Assembly (NCBI RefSeq): GCF_001426375.1
Contig: NZ_LMEO01000017.1
Span: 1 to 64,000 of the forward strand
Length of the DNA stretch: 64,000 nt
Reading direction: 5' to 3'
DNA from: Paenibacillus sp. Root444D2
Lineage (GTDB): Bacteria > Bacillota > Bacilli > Paenibacillales > NBRC-103111
In this document: positions 17,558 through 27,536 of the stretch, one piece after another
Layout: every line of letters begins with the position of its first letter
How positions within the stretch are numbered: position 1 is the first letter of the stretch
Program-made: the position numbers and the translations under genes
The notes under the pieces: generated by a model
The model's input: the letters and a program-made list of their open reading frames with translations, nothing else
Told to the model about the DNA's origin: nothing
The model's database searches: none

Positions 17558-17995
17558 ATGAAAGACAAGGTGATGGGGAGATGGAGTACTTATGAACCAT
17601 TCTTCGTACAGCTGGGTGACAAGAAAGTGGCGGACGTCGTGATCACGAATCATGCGAAGCTGAGATGGAGTGATCGTGTTTCTAGCGAAAACAATTCACT
17701 CGAGGAAATTTGCGCTTTTCTGTGGGAAAAGCTTAAAAATGATAGCATCGTCCCTTATTATCGCAATGAAGAAGACGTTTATCTCATTGATGATGACCTT
17801 GTTGTTGTTGCCGAATTTTCCCATCTGGAGCATGAAACCGATCTTGTAGGTAATCCGCTTCACAAAATGATTATTGTTACGTTCCTTGGGAAAATGTCGG
17901 AAACGATGGAGCTTCGTGATTTGAAGTCTTATTATTCTTGGCTTAGACACTCACGTCGTATGACATTGATCAAGAACAGTCGTAAGCGTCGATAA
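17558..17995 (+). CDS. Conserved-looking hypothetical protein
   Basis: I do not recognise this family. The 145-residue product is soluble, mixed alpha/beta by eye, with a middle acidic stretch EEDVYLIDDDLVVVAEFSHL and a strongly basic tail ending in SRKRR. The phrase ITNHAKLRWSDRV near residue 30 resembles the HA..R(W/F).eR pattern of DUF4258-like and toxin-related folds, but the resemblance is short. The ATG at 17558 is preferred to the GTG at 17552 because AGGGG lies about ten bases upstream. It stands alone between ylbG and a LysR gene. Confidence 0.65.
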   Translation: MKDKVMGRWSTYEPFFVQLGDKKVADVVITNHAKLRWSDRVSSENNSLEEICAFLWEKLKNDSIVPYYRNEEDVYLIDDDLVVVAEFSHLEHETDLVGNPLHKMIIVTFLGKMSETMELRDLKSYYSWLRHSRRMTLIKNSRKRR

Positions 17996-18107
17996 CCGAA
18001 TAGGTTCCTTAACTGGAGTGTGTCGATGACGGCATGCTCTTTTTTGTGTCTTAATGGACTGTGTGCGTGCGATTTCATATAATGGAAACAAAGAGAGGCG
18101 GGTTTAC

Positions 18108-19019
18108 ATGGCACTTAATTTTCATCAACTGCATATTTTCTTTACCGTGGCGGAGAAAGGCAGCTTCTCTCATGCGGCGGGAGCCCTACATATGACACAG
18201 CCTGCGGTGACCATGCAGGTTCAATCACTGGAAGATTATTTCGGTGTCAAGTTATTTCACCGCAGCACCAAAAAGATCGAGCTGTCGGAAGCGGGACGAG
18301 CTCTGCTGCCTTTTGCTAAAAACAGCATTGAACTTATCCGTGAGACTGATGTTGCTATGTCCAAATTTACCAAAATGATTGAAGGGCGGCTGCAGTTGGG
18401 CGCCAGCTTGACGATGGGGGAATACATTTTACCTCGCCTGCTTGGACCCTTTAGCAAAGACTATCCTAACATCTCCGTATCGATGAAAGTGATGAATACG
18501 ACTCAGATTTTGGACGAGGTTCTTGGCCATCAGCTCAATTTCGGACTTGTCGAAGCGCCCATTCATCATCCGGATGTCCATACTGAAGCGATTCTAAGTG
18601 ATGAGCTTAAGCTCATCGTACCTGCGGACCATCCGCTAGCCGATATGGAGGTTGTAACCCTGGAGGAGCTGCTGAAATATCCGTTTGTTCTTCGAGAGCA
18701 AGGTTCCGGGACGAGAAGAGTGATGGAAGAGGAGTTCGCGCGCTGCAACATGGATTGCTCTTCCATGAGGATTGTGATGGAGTTAGGCAGCACAGGCGCT
18801 ATTAAATCTGCTGTTGAAGCGGGCTTGGGTATCTCTATTCTTTCCCAGTCGTCCGTCAAGCATGAAGTGACGCTAGGCCTCTTTAAAGTGAAGCAGATCG
18901 AGAACATTGCCTTCGAACGCAGCTTCTATGCCATTTATTTGAACTCTACATTGCTGCCTATATCAGCAGTAAGCTTCATGACCTTCTTGCGGCAAGAGGA
19001 TTTAAGCCGCTTTCTTTAA
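18108..19019 (+). CDS. LysR family transcriptional regulator (CysB/CysL-like)
   Basis: DNA-binding regulator of 303 residues. The N-terminal helix-turn-helix reads FFTVAEKGSFSHAAGALHMT then QPAVTMQVQSLE, a typical LysR opening, and the effector domain (about residues 90-300) contains NFGLVEAPIHHPDV and SAVEAGLGISILS. The effector domain resembles the group that regulates sulfur or selenium metabolism, but that is weak evidence for a target. The start at 18108 follows AGAGGCGGG by six bases; an upstream in-frame ATG lacks a ribosome site. Neighbours give no target. Confidence 0.88.
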   Translation: MALNFHQLHIFFTVAEKGSFSHAAGALHMTQPAVTMQVQSLEDYFGVKLFHRSTKKIELSEAGRALLPFAKNSIELIRETDVAMSKFTKMIEGRLQLGASLTMGEYILPRLLGPFSKDYPNISVSMKVMNTTQILDEVLGHQLNFGLVEAPIHHPDVHTEAILSDELKLIVPADHPLADMEVVTLEELLKYPFVLREQGSGTRRVMEEEFARCNMDCSSMRIVMELGSTGAIKSAVEAGLGISILSQSSVKHEVTLGLFKVKQIENIAFERSFYAIYLNSTLLPISAVSFMTFLRQEDLSRFL

Positions 19020-19093
19020 AATTTTACATAATCTACAGTTCGATTAATGATGAGCTCATAAATGTCATTTACGATGAAGGAAGGGAATAGAAA

Positions 19094-19951
19094 ATGTCTG
19101 CAAGAATAGAAGCGGATTTACATACACATACGACAGCTTCAGATGGAACCCAGCGCCCTGCGGCTAACGTTCAAATGGCTTTCGATGCAGGATTAGGCGC
19201 CATAGCTATCACTGACCATGATACGGTCTCAGGTGTCGCGGAGGCGCTCTTAGCGGGGCGTGAGCTCGGCATAGAGGTCGTGCCAGGAGTAGAAATCTCC
19301 ACGGTTGCGGGTGGGCAGGATATCCACGTGCTAGGTTATTATATTGACATTCATAATGAGCAATTTCTTCAGAGACTGGCGTCTTTGCGAGAAACGAGAG
19401 ATACCCGCAATAACATGATTATTGAACGACTACAGCAGCTCGGACTAGACATTACAATGGCGGAAGTGCTGCGTGAAGTTGAGAATATTAAGAGTAAAGG
19501 CGACACCGTTGGAAGACCTCATATCGCTGCAGTACTGCTGAATAAAGGCTATGTGAGCTCAATTAGCGAGGCTTTTGACCGGTATTTAGGGACTGGTGCT
19601 GCCGCCTATGCCAATCCGCCAAGGATCGAGCCGGCAACGGCGATTAGGTGGATCCAAGAAGCGGGAGGAAAGGCCGTCCTCGCACACCCAGGTATTTACC
19701 ATGATGATGCCCTTGTAGAAGCTATTATTCATCAAGGCTTGGATGGTATTGAAGTTTATCACTCAGATCATACCCCGGAAGAAGAGGCGAAATATCTCAC
19801 CCTTGCACAGCGCTCCGGGCTTCTTATTACCGCTGGTTCCGATTTCCATGGTGAACGAGGCGGTGTCGTATTCCACGCACCTATTGGTTCGAGGCGAATA
19901 GGAATCGATGTTTTGCAAAGCCTTAAGCCAGAGAAGGAGCAGCATACATGA
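19094..19951 (+). CDS. PHP domain phosphoesterase (YciV/TrpH-like)
   Basis: Metal-dependent phosphoesterase of 285 residues in the polymerase and histidinol phosphatase superfamily, like E. coli RNase AM (TrpH/YciV), which removes phosphate from nucleoside 3',5'-bisphosphates and degrades short RNA 5' to 3'. Metal-binding motifs are visible: DLHTHTTASDGT at residues 6-17, AITDHDTV near 37, PGVEIS near 65, GRPHIA near 140, AHPGIYH near 195 and GSDFHG near 250. GAAGGAAGGG precedes the ATG. Its end overlaps galU by four bases, suggesting coupled translation. Confidence 0.87.
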   Translation: MSARIEADLHTHTTASDGTQRPAANVQMAFDAGLGAIAITDHDTVSGVAEALLAGRELGIEVVPGVEISTVAGGQDIHVLGYYIDIHNEQFLQRLASLRETRDTRNNMIIERLQQLGLDITMAEVLREVENIKSKGDTVGRPHIAAVLLNKGYVSSISEAFDRYLGTGAAAYANPPRIEPATAIRWIQEAGGKAVLAHPGIYHDDALVEAIIHQGLDGIEVYHSDHTPEEEAKYLTLAQRSGLLITAGSDFHGERGGVVFHAPIGSRRIGIDVLQSLKPEKEQHT

Positions 19952-20829
19952 AGAAAATTCGCAAAGCTATTATCCCTGCAGCAGGTCTGGGAACTCGGTT
20001 CCTGCCAGCTACAAAGGCGCAGCCCAAAGAGATGCTGCCTATCGTTGATAAACCTGCCATTCAATATATCGTCGAAGAAGCGATTGAATCTGGCATTGAA
20101 GATATTATTATTGTCACTGGACGTAATAAACGCGCAATTGAAGATCATTTCGACAAATCGGTTGAACTTGAGATGATGCTGGAGGAAAAAGGCAGTACGC
20201 AGCTTCTCGAAATCGTGCAATCCGTTTCGAATTTGGCCGATGTGCACTACATTCGCCAAAAACAGCCTCTTGGACTTGGTCACGCGATTCTGTGCGCCCG
20301 CAAATTTATTGGGGATGAGCCATTCGCGGTTCTGCTTGGGGATGATATTCTCCAATCCTCGCCGCCAGGACTTAAGCAAATGATGGACATATATGAACAA
20401 GCCGAAACGTCCGTCATTGCTGTGCAAGAAGTGCCTTGGGAAGATGTAAGTAAGTATGGTATCGTCTCCCCCTCAAGCAGCCTGGACAAGTACCAGTTGA
20501 TCGAGGATCTGGTTGAGAAGCCGGACCGTGATCAGGCACCTTCGAATTTAGCCGTTATTGGGCGGTATATCATCATGCCGGAAATTTTCGGCATCTTGGA
20601 GAGACAAGAGCCTGGCCGCGGCGGTGAAATTCAATTGACCGACGCTTTGCGTGTACTCAACAGGCAGCAGCAAATGGCTGCCTATCTGATGCAGGCTAAG
20701 CGCTATGACGTTGGGGATAAGATGGGATATATTGAAGCGACCATCGAGCTTGCCTTGCAGCGTCCGGATTTACAGGACCAAGTAAAAGCCTATCTATTAT
20801 CTCTGATTCATCAGTTGGAATTGAAATAG
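19948..20829 (+). CDS. galU: UTP-glucose-1-phosphate uridylyltransferase
   Basis: Makes UDP-glucose from UTP and glucose 1-phosphate for cell-wall glycolipids, teichoic acid glycosylation and exopolysaccharide (GtaB in Bacillus). The 293-residue protein has the nucleotidyltransferase signature GLGTRFLPATKAQPKEM at residues 14-30, VEEAIESGIEDIIIVTGRNK near 45, the DD metal pair LLGDDIL near 130 and the VEKP motif near 190. Length and order match GalU/GtaB throughout. AAGGAG lies nine bases before the ATG, inside the end of the PHP gene. Confidence 0.94.
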   Translation: MKKIRKAIIPAAGLGTRFLPATKAQPKEMLPIVDKPAIQYIVEEAIESGIEDIIIVTGRNKRAIEDHFDKSVELEMMLEEKGSTQLLEIVQSVSNLADVHYIRQKQPLGLGHAILCARKFIGDEPFAVLLGDDILQSSPPGLKQMMDIYEQAETSVIAVQEVPWEDVSKYGIVSPSSSLDKYQLIEDLVEKPDRDQAPSNLAVIGRYIIMPEIFGILERQEPGRGGEIQLTDALRVLNRQQQMAAYLMQAKRYDVGDKMGYIEATIELALQRPDLQDQVKAYLLSLIHQLELK

Positions 20830-20894
20830 AGAAATGCGATGAAACTTGGGAAGTTGGATGGACATGGTTATTTCATAAAAAAATAACACAAAAG

Positions 20895-20924
20895 AACCTA
20901 GCGGGTTTCTCGCTAGGTTTTTTT
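20895..20924. terminator. Terminator between galU and rqcH
   Basis: Perfect nine-base stem AACCTAGCG/CGCTAGGTT with a 7-base loop and a T-run. A-rich sequence on the other side may let it also serve the convergent rqcH gene. Confidence 0.9.
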
Positions 20925-20941
20925 ATTCGCCAAATGAAATT

Positions 20942-22702
20942 TTATTTTATCGTGACGTTCATCTGCTTAATCATGTTCTCATCCGGTGTCACGAATAGCG
21001 TTTTCTGATTCACATAGATGACAAATCCGGGCTTTGATCCATTTGGCTTGTGGACATGTTTAATTGCTGTATAGTCAACAGGGACTTGGCTGGAATGTTT
21101 GGCTTGGCTGAAATAAGCGGCCAATTGAGCTGCCTCCAACAGGGTAGTCTCTGAAAAGCTATCGCTGCGAATCACAACATGGGAGCCGGGTATATCCTTC
21201 GTATGCAGCCATGTATCCATCGAAGAGGACAGTCGGTTCGTTAAATATTCGTTCTGCGTATTATTTTTACCAACATAGATAGAGACACCTTCACTGGAAA
21301 GGTAGCAGGCCAAAGCCGGCTTATCTTTCTTTTTCTTTTTACGCTGTTTTTTATTGCGGTCACGTACATAACCTTGCTCCATAAGCTCATCACGGATCTC
21401 TTCGATATCGGTTAAAGAAGCGACACTAAGCTGCTGGAGTAAGGAGTTTAAGTACGTAATCTCTTGATGAGTTTGTGCAATTTGTTCTTCGACAATCGCC
21501 GTGCTGTTTTTCATTTTTGTGTACTTTTTAAAATACCGCTGTGCATTTTCAGAGGGGTTCAATAGAGGATCCAGCTTTATTTTTATCAAAGCCTGGTCCT
21601 CATCATAGTAGTTGATGGTCTCGACCTCGCGATCCCCTCTTTTTATAAGGTGAAGTGAGGCTGTCAACAGCTCGCCGAGAATCCGATATTTGTCGGCATC
21701 TTTGGAGTCATCAACGGTTTCTTGAAGTTTTTCCAACTTTTTAACATTTTTATTCGCTTCATTATGCAAAAAACGGAGCAAATCAGCCACACGTTGTTTG
21801 ACTGTATCTCTTTCCGCTTTGTCGCCGTAAAAGTGCTCCAAACAATCACTCGGTGTCGCATAGGACGTGGAAATGCCGGTAATGTGTGTTAAAGGTGTCA
21901 TAGCGAAGAACAATTTACCGGTACCTTCTTGCTCTACAATAACGGGGACGTAGCGATGCTGACGTACAGCCGTCATGACACCGTCGAAAGCTGTCCACAA
22001 GGCCGCTGGGTCATCTTCTTGTTCGTTGTTCCCGCCTTGACGGCTGCGGAATACGATTTCTTTGGCGATCAAAGGACTTAGCCCGCTGAATGCAGCGACT
22101 AATTTTTGTTCTGGTTTATCCTTGGACTCTTCTTCACCGGAATCTTGCTGAATAGCATGCAAGAACGAAGAGGCATCGGCCTCTAGTGGATTTTGCTTAT
22201 CCTGCTCAGGCGGCGTGACATACTTGCTTCCCGGCATGACAATCCGATAAGAACTGATGGCAGGCGTTACATGATGGATGCCGTCTAGAATCGTTTCTGT
22301 TGCCGGGTCTAGAAGAATAATATTGCTGTGTCGGCCCATGATTTCCACAATAATCTGTTTGGTACTCATATCTCCTAATTCATCGCGATGACGAATTTGC
22401 AAACGGATGACACGCTCCATACCTATTTGTTCCACGGCTTCAATTACGCCGCTCTCACAGTGCTTGCGAAGCAGCATACAGAACATTGGAGCATCCATTG
22501 GGTTTAACGAGGATTGCTCGGTGATTTGAACCCTTGGATAAGTAGGGTTTGCTGAAAGAAGAAGTTTCACATTTTGCCCTTGTGCTCGGATGTGCATAAT
22601 AATGTCATTTTCGGTGGGCTGATGAATTTTATTGATTCGGCCTCCTACACACATTTGCAGTTCGTGAATAATTGCATGAAGGACTAGTCCGTCTAAAGCC
22701 AT
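20942..22702 (-). CDS. rqcH: Ribosome quality control factor RqcH (NFACT family, YloA)
   Basis: Binds stalled 50S subunits with peptidyl-tRNA and recruits alanyl-tRNA to add C-terminal alanine tails that mark nascent chains for degradation. The 586 residues follow the NFACT order: NFACT-N (about 1-260, opening LDGLVLHAIIHELQ and GGRINKIHQP), a helical coiled-coil middle (about 290-430), and NFACT-R at the end (WLHTKDIPGSHVVIR near 500). The Asp-Arg motif required in Bacillus RqcH appears here as Glu96-Arg97 (GMERVI). A Lys-rich KKQRKKKKKDK stretch precedes NFACT-R. It is the first gene of the yloA-yloV block but on the opposite strand to the rest. Confidence 0.92.
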   Translation of the reverse strand: MALDGLVLHAIIHELQMCVGGRINKIHQPTENDIIMHIRAQGQNVKLLLSANPTYPRVQITEQSSLNPMDAPMFCMLLRKHCESGVIEAVEQIGMERVIRLQIRHRDELGDMSTKQIIVEIMGRHSNIILLDPATETILDGIHHVTPAISSYRIVMPGSKYVTPPEQDKQNPLEADASSFLHAIQQDSGEEESKDKPEQKLVAAFSGLSPLIAKEIVFRSRQGGNNEQEDDPAALWTAFDGVMTAVRQHRYVPVIVEQEGTGKLFFAMTPLTHITGISTSYATPSDCLEHFYGDKAERDTVKQRVADLLRFLHNEANKNVKKLEKLQETVDDSKDADKYRILGELLTASLHLIKRGDREVETINYYDEDQALIKIKLDPLLNPSENAQRYFKKYTKMKNSTAIVEEQIAQTHQEITYLNSLLQQLSVASLTDIEEIRDELMEQGYVRDRNKKQRKKKKKDKPALACYLSSEGVSIYVGKNNTQNEYLTNRLSSSMDTWLHTKDIPGSHVVIRSDSFSETTLLEAAQLAAYFSQAKHSSQVPVDYTAIKHVHKPNGSKPGFVIYVNQKTLFVTPDENMIKQMNVTIK

Positions 22703-22927
22703 GATGCATACAACTCCATTCTAGGGAGCTAATTGCAATGTGCGTTGAAATCGCAATTAGCTCCTCGGTTAAAAACTTTACTAACCTCTATGATGCCATA
22801 CTTTTCACAAAAACTTAAGCGTTAGTCGGCAAGAAAGATGATTTCAGGGATATTTTCCTGCTTGTCTGAATACATTTACGTATGAGTGAGAGGCAAGTAC
22901 ATGGGAAAGTGGGAGGGAGAAGGGCGG

Positions 22928-25720
22928 ATGAGTCAGAATAAGTGGTACCAGTTGACGTCGGAGGAAGTCCTGCAGTCACAGCAGGTGAGCATGCAGCAAG
23001 GATTGCCCTGGGAGGAAGCTTGGAAGCGACAGGCGGAAGTTGGTCGAAACGAGCTTTCTGAAGGGAAGCGTGTTTCTCCGATTACACTGCTTTTGAATCA
23101 ATTCAAAGATTTCATGGTGCTGGTCTTATTGGGGGCGACCTTGATTTCCGGCTTGTTGGGTGAATATTTAGATGCCATTACCATTATCGTTATTATTGTG
23201 ATGAATGGCATTCTTGGTTTTACACAGGAATTTCGGGCAGAACGTTCATTACGTGCTCTTAAAGAATTGTCAGCCCCTAACGCTAATGTTTGGAGAGAGG
23301 GCGCAGTTCATCAAATACCAGCTCGTGATTTGGTTCCAGGCGATATTATTTTGCTCGAAAGCGGCGACCGGGTGCCGGCAGATGTGCGTTTTCTGGAAAC
23401 GAATGGCCTATATATCGAGGAGTCAGCCCTAACAGGGGAGTCGGTAGCCGTCAGTAAAATAACATCGGCTATATCTAATGATGAGGTGCCTCTTGGGGAT
23501 CAGCGTAATCTGGGGTTCATGGGGACGATGGTAGCGCGTGGAACAGCCAAAGCCATTGTGGTTCGTGTCGGGATGAGCACGGAGATGGGGAAAATCGCTG
23601 ATCTGATTCAAAATACAGAATCTATGGAGACGCCGCTTCAGCATCGCTTGGAACAGCTTGGGAAGATTCTGATCATCGTCGCGCTTGCATTAACTGTTCT
23701 CGTTGTTATCGCAGGTATTATGCATGGACAACCACCTTATGCGATGTTCTTAGCCGGTGTCAGCTTAGCTGTTGCCGCTATTCCCGAAGGACTCCCTGCT
23801 ATAGTTACCATTGCGCTTGCACTCGGCGTACAGCGAATGATTAAGCGTAAAGCCATTGTCAGGAAGTTGCCTTCTGTAGAGACGCTAGGTTGTGCCTCGG
23901 TCATCTGTTCCGATAAAACGGGAACACTGACTCAGAATAAAATGACGGTTACCCACTTATGGGTCGGCGGAGACGTGCTGGAAGTGACGGGTGACGGTTA
24001 TACGCCGGTTGGGGATATCCAAATAAGTGGACAAAACACCGATGCGCTTAGGAACCCATCACTCAGTAAGCTGCTTCATGTTTCCGTGCTTTGTAATAAT
24101 GCATCTTTGTTTGAGGAAAAGCAGGAGTTGAAACGGAAGAAGGGCAAGGATGGTAAAGACGGCGTTATCTCTGTTTGGAACATTAAAGGGGATCCAACCG
24201 AAGGTGCATTAGTGGTCCTTAGTGCGAAGAGCGGCATTACCCAGGAGTCGCTAAGCGAGAAATATAAGCGTATCGCCGAATTTCCTTTTGACTCGGAGCG
24301 TAAACGGATGTCAGTGCTTGTGACTTCTGAGCATGGCCGGATGGCTTGCACGAAGGGAGCTCCTGATGTTCTAATCGGGCACTGCAGCTACATTCTTTGG
24401 GATGGGAAGGTAATTCCGTTCACGTCCACACTTAAACAGAAAGTGATTTCTGCCAATGAAGGCATGGCCAAATCCGCTCTTCGGGTATTGGGGATTGCTT
24501 ACAAAGAACTTAAGAGCAGTGACCGCTATGAGGATCACGAAGATGTGGAAAACAACTTGATTTTTGTCGGATTAACCGGCATGATCGATCCACCGCGCAA
24601 AGAAGTGCGTGAATCGATCTCGAAGTGCCGTAAAGCAGGCATCAAAACGGTCATGATCACAGGGGACCATCAGACAACCGCTGAGGCAATAGCTAAGCAG
24701 CTTGGTATGCTTCCTACGAATGGGGTCAGTATGAGTGGCCAGCAGATTGCGGGTCTCTCGGACGATGAACTGGATGCAAAAGTGAATGATACCTACGTGT
24801 ATGCGAGGGTTTCCCCTGAGCATAAACTGCGTATCGTCAAAGCTTTGCAGCGCAAAGGACATGTCGTCGCCATGACGGGGGATGGCGTGAACGATGCGCC
24901 AGCGATCAAAGCTGCAGATATCGGCATCGCGATGGGGATTACAGGGACGGATGTATCCAAGGAAGCTTCTTCTTTAATTCTTAGCGATGATAACTTCTCC
25001 ACAATCGTTGCGGCGATTGAAGAAGGACGCGGTATTTATGAAAATATTCGTAAATTCATCCGGTATCTGCTTGCCTCAAACGTGGGCGAAATTATGACGA
25101 TGTTCATTGCGATGATGGCCGGTCTACCTTTGCCGCTTGTACCGATTCAAATTCTATGGGTGAATCTTGTCACCGATGGCCTTCCTGCTATGGCGCTGGG
25201 AGTGGATCAAGCGGAGAAGGATTTGATGCAGCACAAGCCGCGCTCGTCGAAAGAAAATATTTTCGCTAGACGATTGGGTTGGAAAATTATTTCCAGAGGA
25301 ATTCTTATCGGCGTTTGCACCTTGGGTGCTTTCTGGCTCGTATTACGAGTCAATCCATCCGATCCCGGAACCTTACTGAAAGCGCAAAGCGTCGCATTTG
25401 CCACTTTGGTAATGGCTCAACTCATCCATGTGTTCGATTGCCGCAGTTCACGCTCTATTTTCCATCGTAATCCTTTTCAAAATCGTTACCTTGTTCTTGC
25501 TGTGCTCTCCTCGCTTATCTTGATGCTGGCCGTTATGTATGTAGAAGCTCTTCAACCTATCTTCAAAACTGTTCCACTTGGCTGGAAGGATTGGATTCTG
25601 GTTCTGATCGCCGCTGGCATTCCGACCTTCTTAATGGGGCTGGGCAGTGTGCTGTCGCCAAAACGCAACAAGAATTCACGTTCTGTTTCGTATAATTCTT
25701 CCAAGCCGAGCTTCAGATGA
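22928..25720 (+). CDS. Calcium-translocating P-type ATPase (YloB-like)
   Basis: Type IIA P-ATPase of 930 residues that pumps Ca2+ out of the cytosol; the Bacillus YloB homologue is active during sporulation. Domains in order: cation ATPase N-terminal (about 5-75), two membrane helices, actuator domain with LTGES near 170, helix pair with PEGLPA near 280 (Ca2+ site), phosphorylation loop [13 protein letters not shown] near 325, nucleotide-binding domain with KGAPD, hinge TGDGVNDAP near 655, and six C-terminal helices with the site motif NLVTDGLPA. The start at 22928 follows GGGAGGGAGAAGGGCGG; earlier in-frame starts would lie before it. Divergent from rqcH. Confidence 0.92.
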   Translation: MSQNKWYQLTSEEVLQSQQVSMQQGLPWEEAWKRQAEVGRNELSEGKRVSPITLLLNQFKDFMVLVLLGATLISGLLGEYLDAITIIVIIVMNGILGFTQEFRAERSLRALKELSAPNANVWREGAVHQIPARDLVPGDIILLESGDRVPADVRFLETNGLYIEESALTGESVAVSKITSAISNDEVPLGDQRNLGFMGTMVARGTAKAIVVRVGMSTEMGKIADLIQNTESMETPLQHRLEQLGKILIIVALALTVLVVIAGIMHGQPPYAMFLAGVSLAVAAIPEGLPAIVTIALALGVQRMIKRKAIVRKLPSVETLGCASVICSDKTGTLTQNKMTVTHLWVGGDVLEVTGDGYTPVGDIQISGQNTDALRNPSLSKLLHVSVLCNNASLFEEKQELKRKKGKDGKDGVISVWNIKGDPTEGALVVLSAKSGITQESLSEKYKRIAEFPFDSERKRMSVLVTSEHGRMACTKGAPDVLIGHCSYILWDGKVIPFTSTLKQKVISANEGMAKSALRVLGIAYKELKSSDRYEDHEDVENNLIFVGLTGMIDPPRKEVRESISKCRKAGIKTVMITGDHQTTAEAIAKQLGMLPTNGVSMSGQQIAGLSDDELDAKVNDTYVYARVSPEHKLRIVKALQRKGHVVAMTGDGVNDAPAIKAADIGIAMGITGTDVSKEASSLILSDDNFSTIVAAIEEGRGIYENIRKFIRYLLASNVGEIMTMFIAMMAGLPLPLVPIQILWVNLVTDGLPAMALGVDQAEKDLMQHKPRSSKENIFARRLGWKIISRGILIGVCTLGAFWLVLRVNPSDPGTLLKAQSVAFATLVMAQLIHVFDCRSSRSIFHRNPFQNRYLVLAVLSSLILMLAVMYVEALQPIFKTVPLGWKDWILVLIAAGIPTFLMGLGSVLSPKRNKNSRSVSYNSSKPSFR

Positions 25721-25738
25721 ATAGATGTATATAATTAT

Positions 25739-25763
25739 AAACCGCCCTTGGGCGGTTTTTTTC
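25739..25763 (+). terminator. Terminator after the Ca2+ ATPase gene
   Basis: GC-rich stem AAACCGCCC/GGGCGGTTT with a tight loop and a T-run. Confidence 0.92.
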
Positions 25764-25770
25764 GTTGATA

Positions 25771-25850
25771 AGAAAGTATAAGGTTTATGCGATTGCTTCG
25801 CATAAACCTTGACAAACCCTATCGTACTTGTAGGACGTTTGCAGGGCGGG
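25771..25850 (+). repeat. Dispersed intergenic hairpin repeat, copy 1
   Basis: Starts AGAAAGTATAAG, then a perfect 12-bp stem AAGGTTTATGCG/CGCATAAACCTT (25780-25810), then TTGACAAACCCTATCG. The reverse complement of 40312-40400 has the same order of blocks: AGAAAGTATAAG, then GCTTCGCATCAACC, then TTGACAAACGCG. Two intergenic copies in 15 kb, each with a stem-loop, indicate a dispersed repeat family. The end boundary is approximate. Confidence 0.6.
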
Positions 25851-25930
25851 ATGTGAAGTGCTCTGTAAGTGCATGAAATAATTACCTATTGGTGAAATTA
25901 TGTACAAGCATGGAGGGAGTGTATCACATC

Positions 25931-27535
25931 ATGGGAATTATTAAATTTTTATCTACAAAGTTCAGAATAAGTGTGCCAACCCATCACAAACAAAAACAAA
26001 GTGATGATGATTCACTGCGTTTAAAAAAGAATCTTAAGGAAAACATTCAAAGGATCAAACAAACTTTCGGAAACAGCGAGGATATCGTGGTTAGAGAATG
26101 GCGTACCGAAGGTTCTAATGCTATCGAAGTAGCCGTCATCTATGCCGATGGACTAGCCGATGTTAAATTAATTAATCAATTTATTATTGAACCCCTGATG
26201 TCCTTAGATCGGTACCCACATTTCTCGGGTTTACAATCACCAGCAGGTAATTATTTAGATGAATTTAAACAGCTGCTGCTGCCCGTCGGCAGTATTCAAG
26301 AAGGGTTAAACCTAGATATGCTGCTGTCAGGCATTTTGAGTGGTGAAACCGTTCTCCTATGCCAGGGCTTTGATCAGGGTTTACTAATTGCTTCAAAAGG
26401 CTGGGAAGACCGCCCTATCCAGGAGCCGACCTCCCAAACGGTGATACGCGGTCCCAAGGATGGATTCACTGAAAATATAATAACCAATATCGCTTTAGTT
26501 CGGCGAAAGATTAAGGATCCTAACCTTTGGATACAGGGATTTAATGTCGGTCGTATCACCAAAACAAGCGTTTCTATCGTCTATGTGAATGGCATTGCAA
26601 AGGACCACGTCGTGCAGGAGGTTCGTGACAGAATTGGACGTATTCAAATTGATGGTATCTTGGAAAGCGGCTATATCGAAGAGCTGATTCAGGATAGGAG
26701 ATTTACACTTTTCCCCACGATCTATAACACTGAAAGACCGGATGTGATTGCGGCCGGACTTTTGGAGGGGCGTATTGCCATTCTTGTGGACGGCACACCG
26801 TTTGTTCTCTTGGTTCCAGCTATATTTCCACAATTTTTTCAGTCGGCGGAAGATTATTATCAGCGTTCCGATATTTCTACTCTATTACGTCTTTTGCGGT
26901 ATTCAGCATTACTGATTGCCTTGCTGGGACCACCCTTATACATTGCGATTACAACGTTTCATCATGACATGCTGCCTCCTCGATTATTGATTAGTCTTTC
27001 AGCTCAGCGGGAAGGAATTCCATTTCCTGCTTTTTTTGAAGCTTTAATTATGGAATTAACCTTCGAACTTTTGCGTGAGGCTGGAGTCCGGTTACCTAGA
27101 GCAGTTGGACAGTCGATCTCCATTGTTGGCGCGCTGGTCATTGGTCAAGCAGCCGTACAAGCCGGAATCGTATCGGCGGCCATGGTGATCGTTGTCTCCA
27201 TCACGGCGATTGCGAGTTTTACAATTCCTGCCTACAACATGGCTATTGCCATTCGAATTTTACGATTCGGGATCATGGGTCTGGCGGCTTCCTTCGGTTT
27301 GTTCGGAATCATTGCAGGGATCATTGCGATCGTCCAACATCTCTGTCATTTAAATTCCTTTGGAGTTCCCTACATGTCTCCATACGCTCCTGTTGTTACT
27401 GAAGATTTAAAAGATGGGGGATTGCGTGTTCCTTGGTGGAAAATGAACTCTCGCCCTTCGACTGCGAGTAAATTAAACCAAATTCGTCAGAGTCACTCAT
27501 CTACAACGGACCCTGACCCCGAAGGGAGAGATTAA
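25931..27535 (+). CDS. Spore germination receptor A subunit (GerA/GerKA family)
   Basis: A-subunit of a nutrient germinant receptor in the spore inner membrane. The 534-residue protein has the usual cytosolic N-terminal half (to about residue 290; LLSGILSGETVLLCQGFDQ near 127, SGYIEELIQDRRFTLFPT near 250) and a C-terminal membrane half with about five helices, including PPRLLISLSAQREGIPFPA near 355 and the GQAAVQAGIVS helix. The tail is short and polar. ATG 25931 is favoured, with GGAGGG twelve bases upstream. It leads the operon A-C-small protein-B, expressed in the forespore in relatives. The germinant is unknown. Confidence 0.9.
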   Translation: MGIIKFLSTKFRISVPTHHKQKQSDDDSLRLKKNLKENIQRIKQTFGNSEDIVVREWRTEGSNAIEVAVIYADGLADVKLINQFIIEPLMSLDRYPHFSGLQSPAGNYLDEFKQLLLPVGSIQEGLNLDMLLSGILSGETVLLCQGFDQGLLIASKGWEDRPIQEPTSQTVIRGPKDGFTENIITNIALVRRKIKDPNLWIQGFNVGRITKTSVSIVYVNGIAKDHVVQEVRDRIGRIQIDGILESGYIEELIQDRRFTLFPTIYNTERPDVIAAGLLEGRIAILVDGTPFVLLVPAIFPQFFQSAEDYYQRSDISTLLRLLRYSALLIALLGPPLYIAITTFHHDMLPPRLLISLSAQREGIPFPAFFEALIMELTFELLREAGVRLPRAVGQSISIVGALVIGQAAVQAGIVSAAMVIVVSITAIASFTIPAYNMAIAIRILRFGIMGLAASFGLFGIIAGIIAIVQHLCHLNSFGVPYMSPYAPVVTEDLKDGGLRVPWWKMNSRPSTASKLNQIRQSHSSTTDPDPEGRD

Positions 27536-27536
27536 T

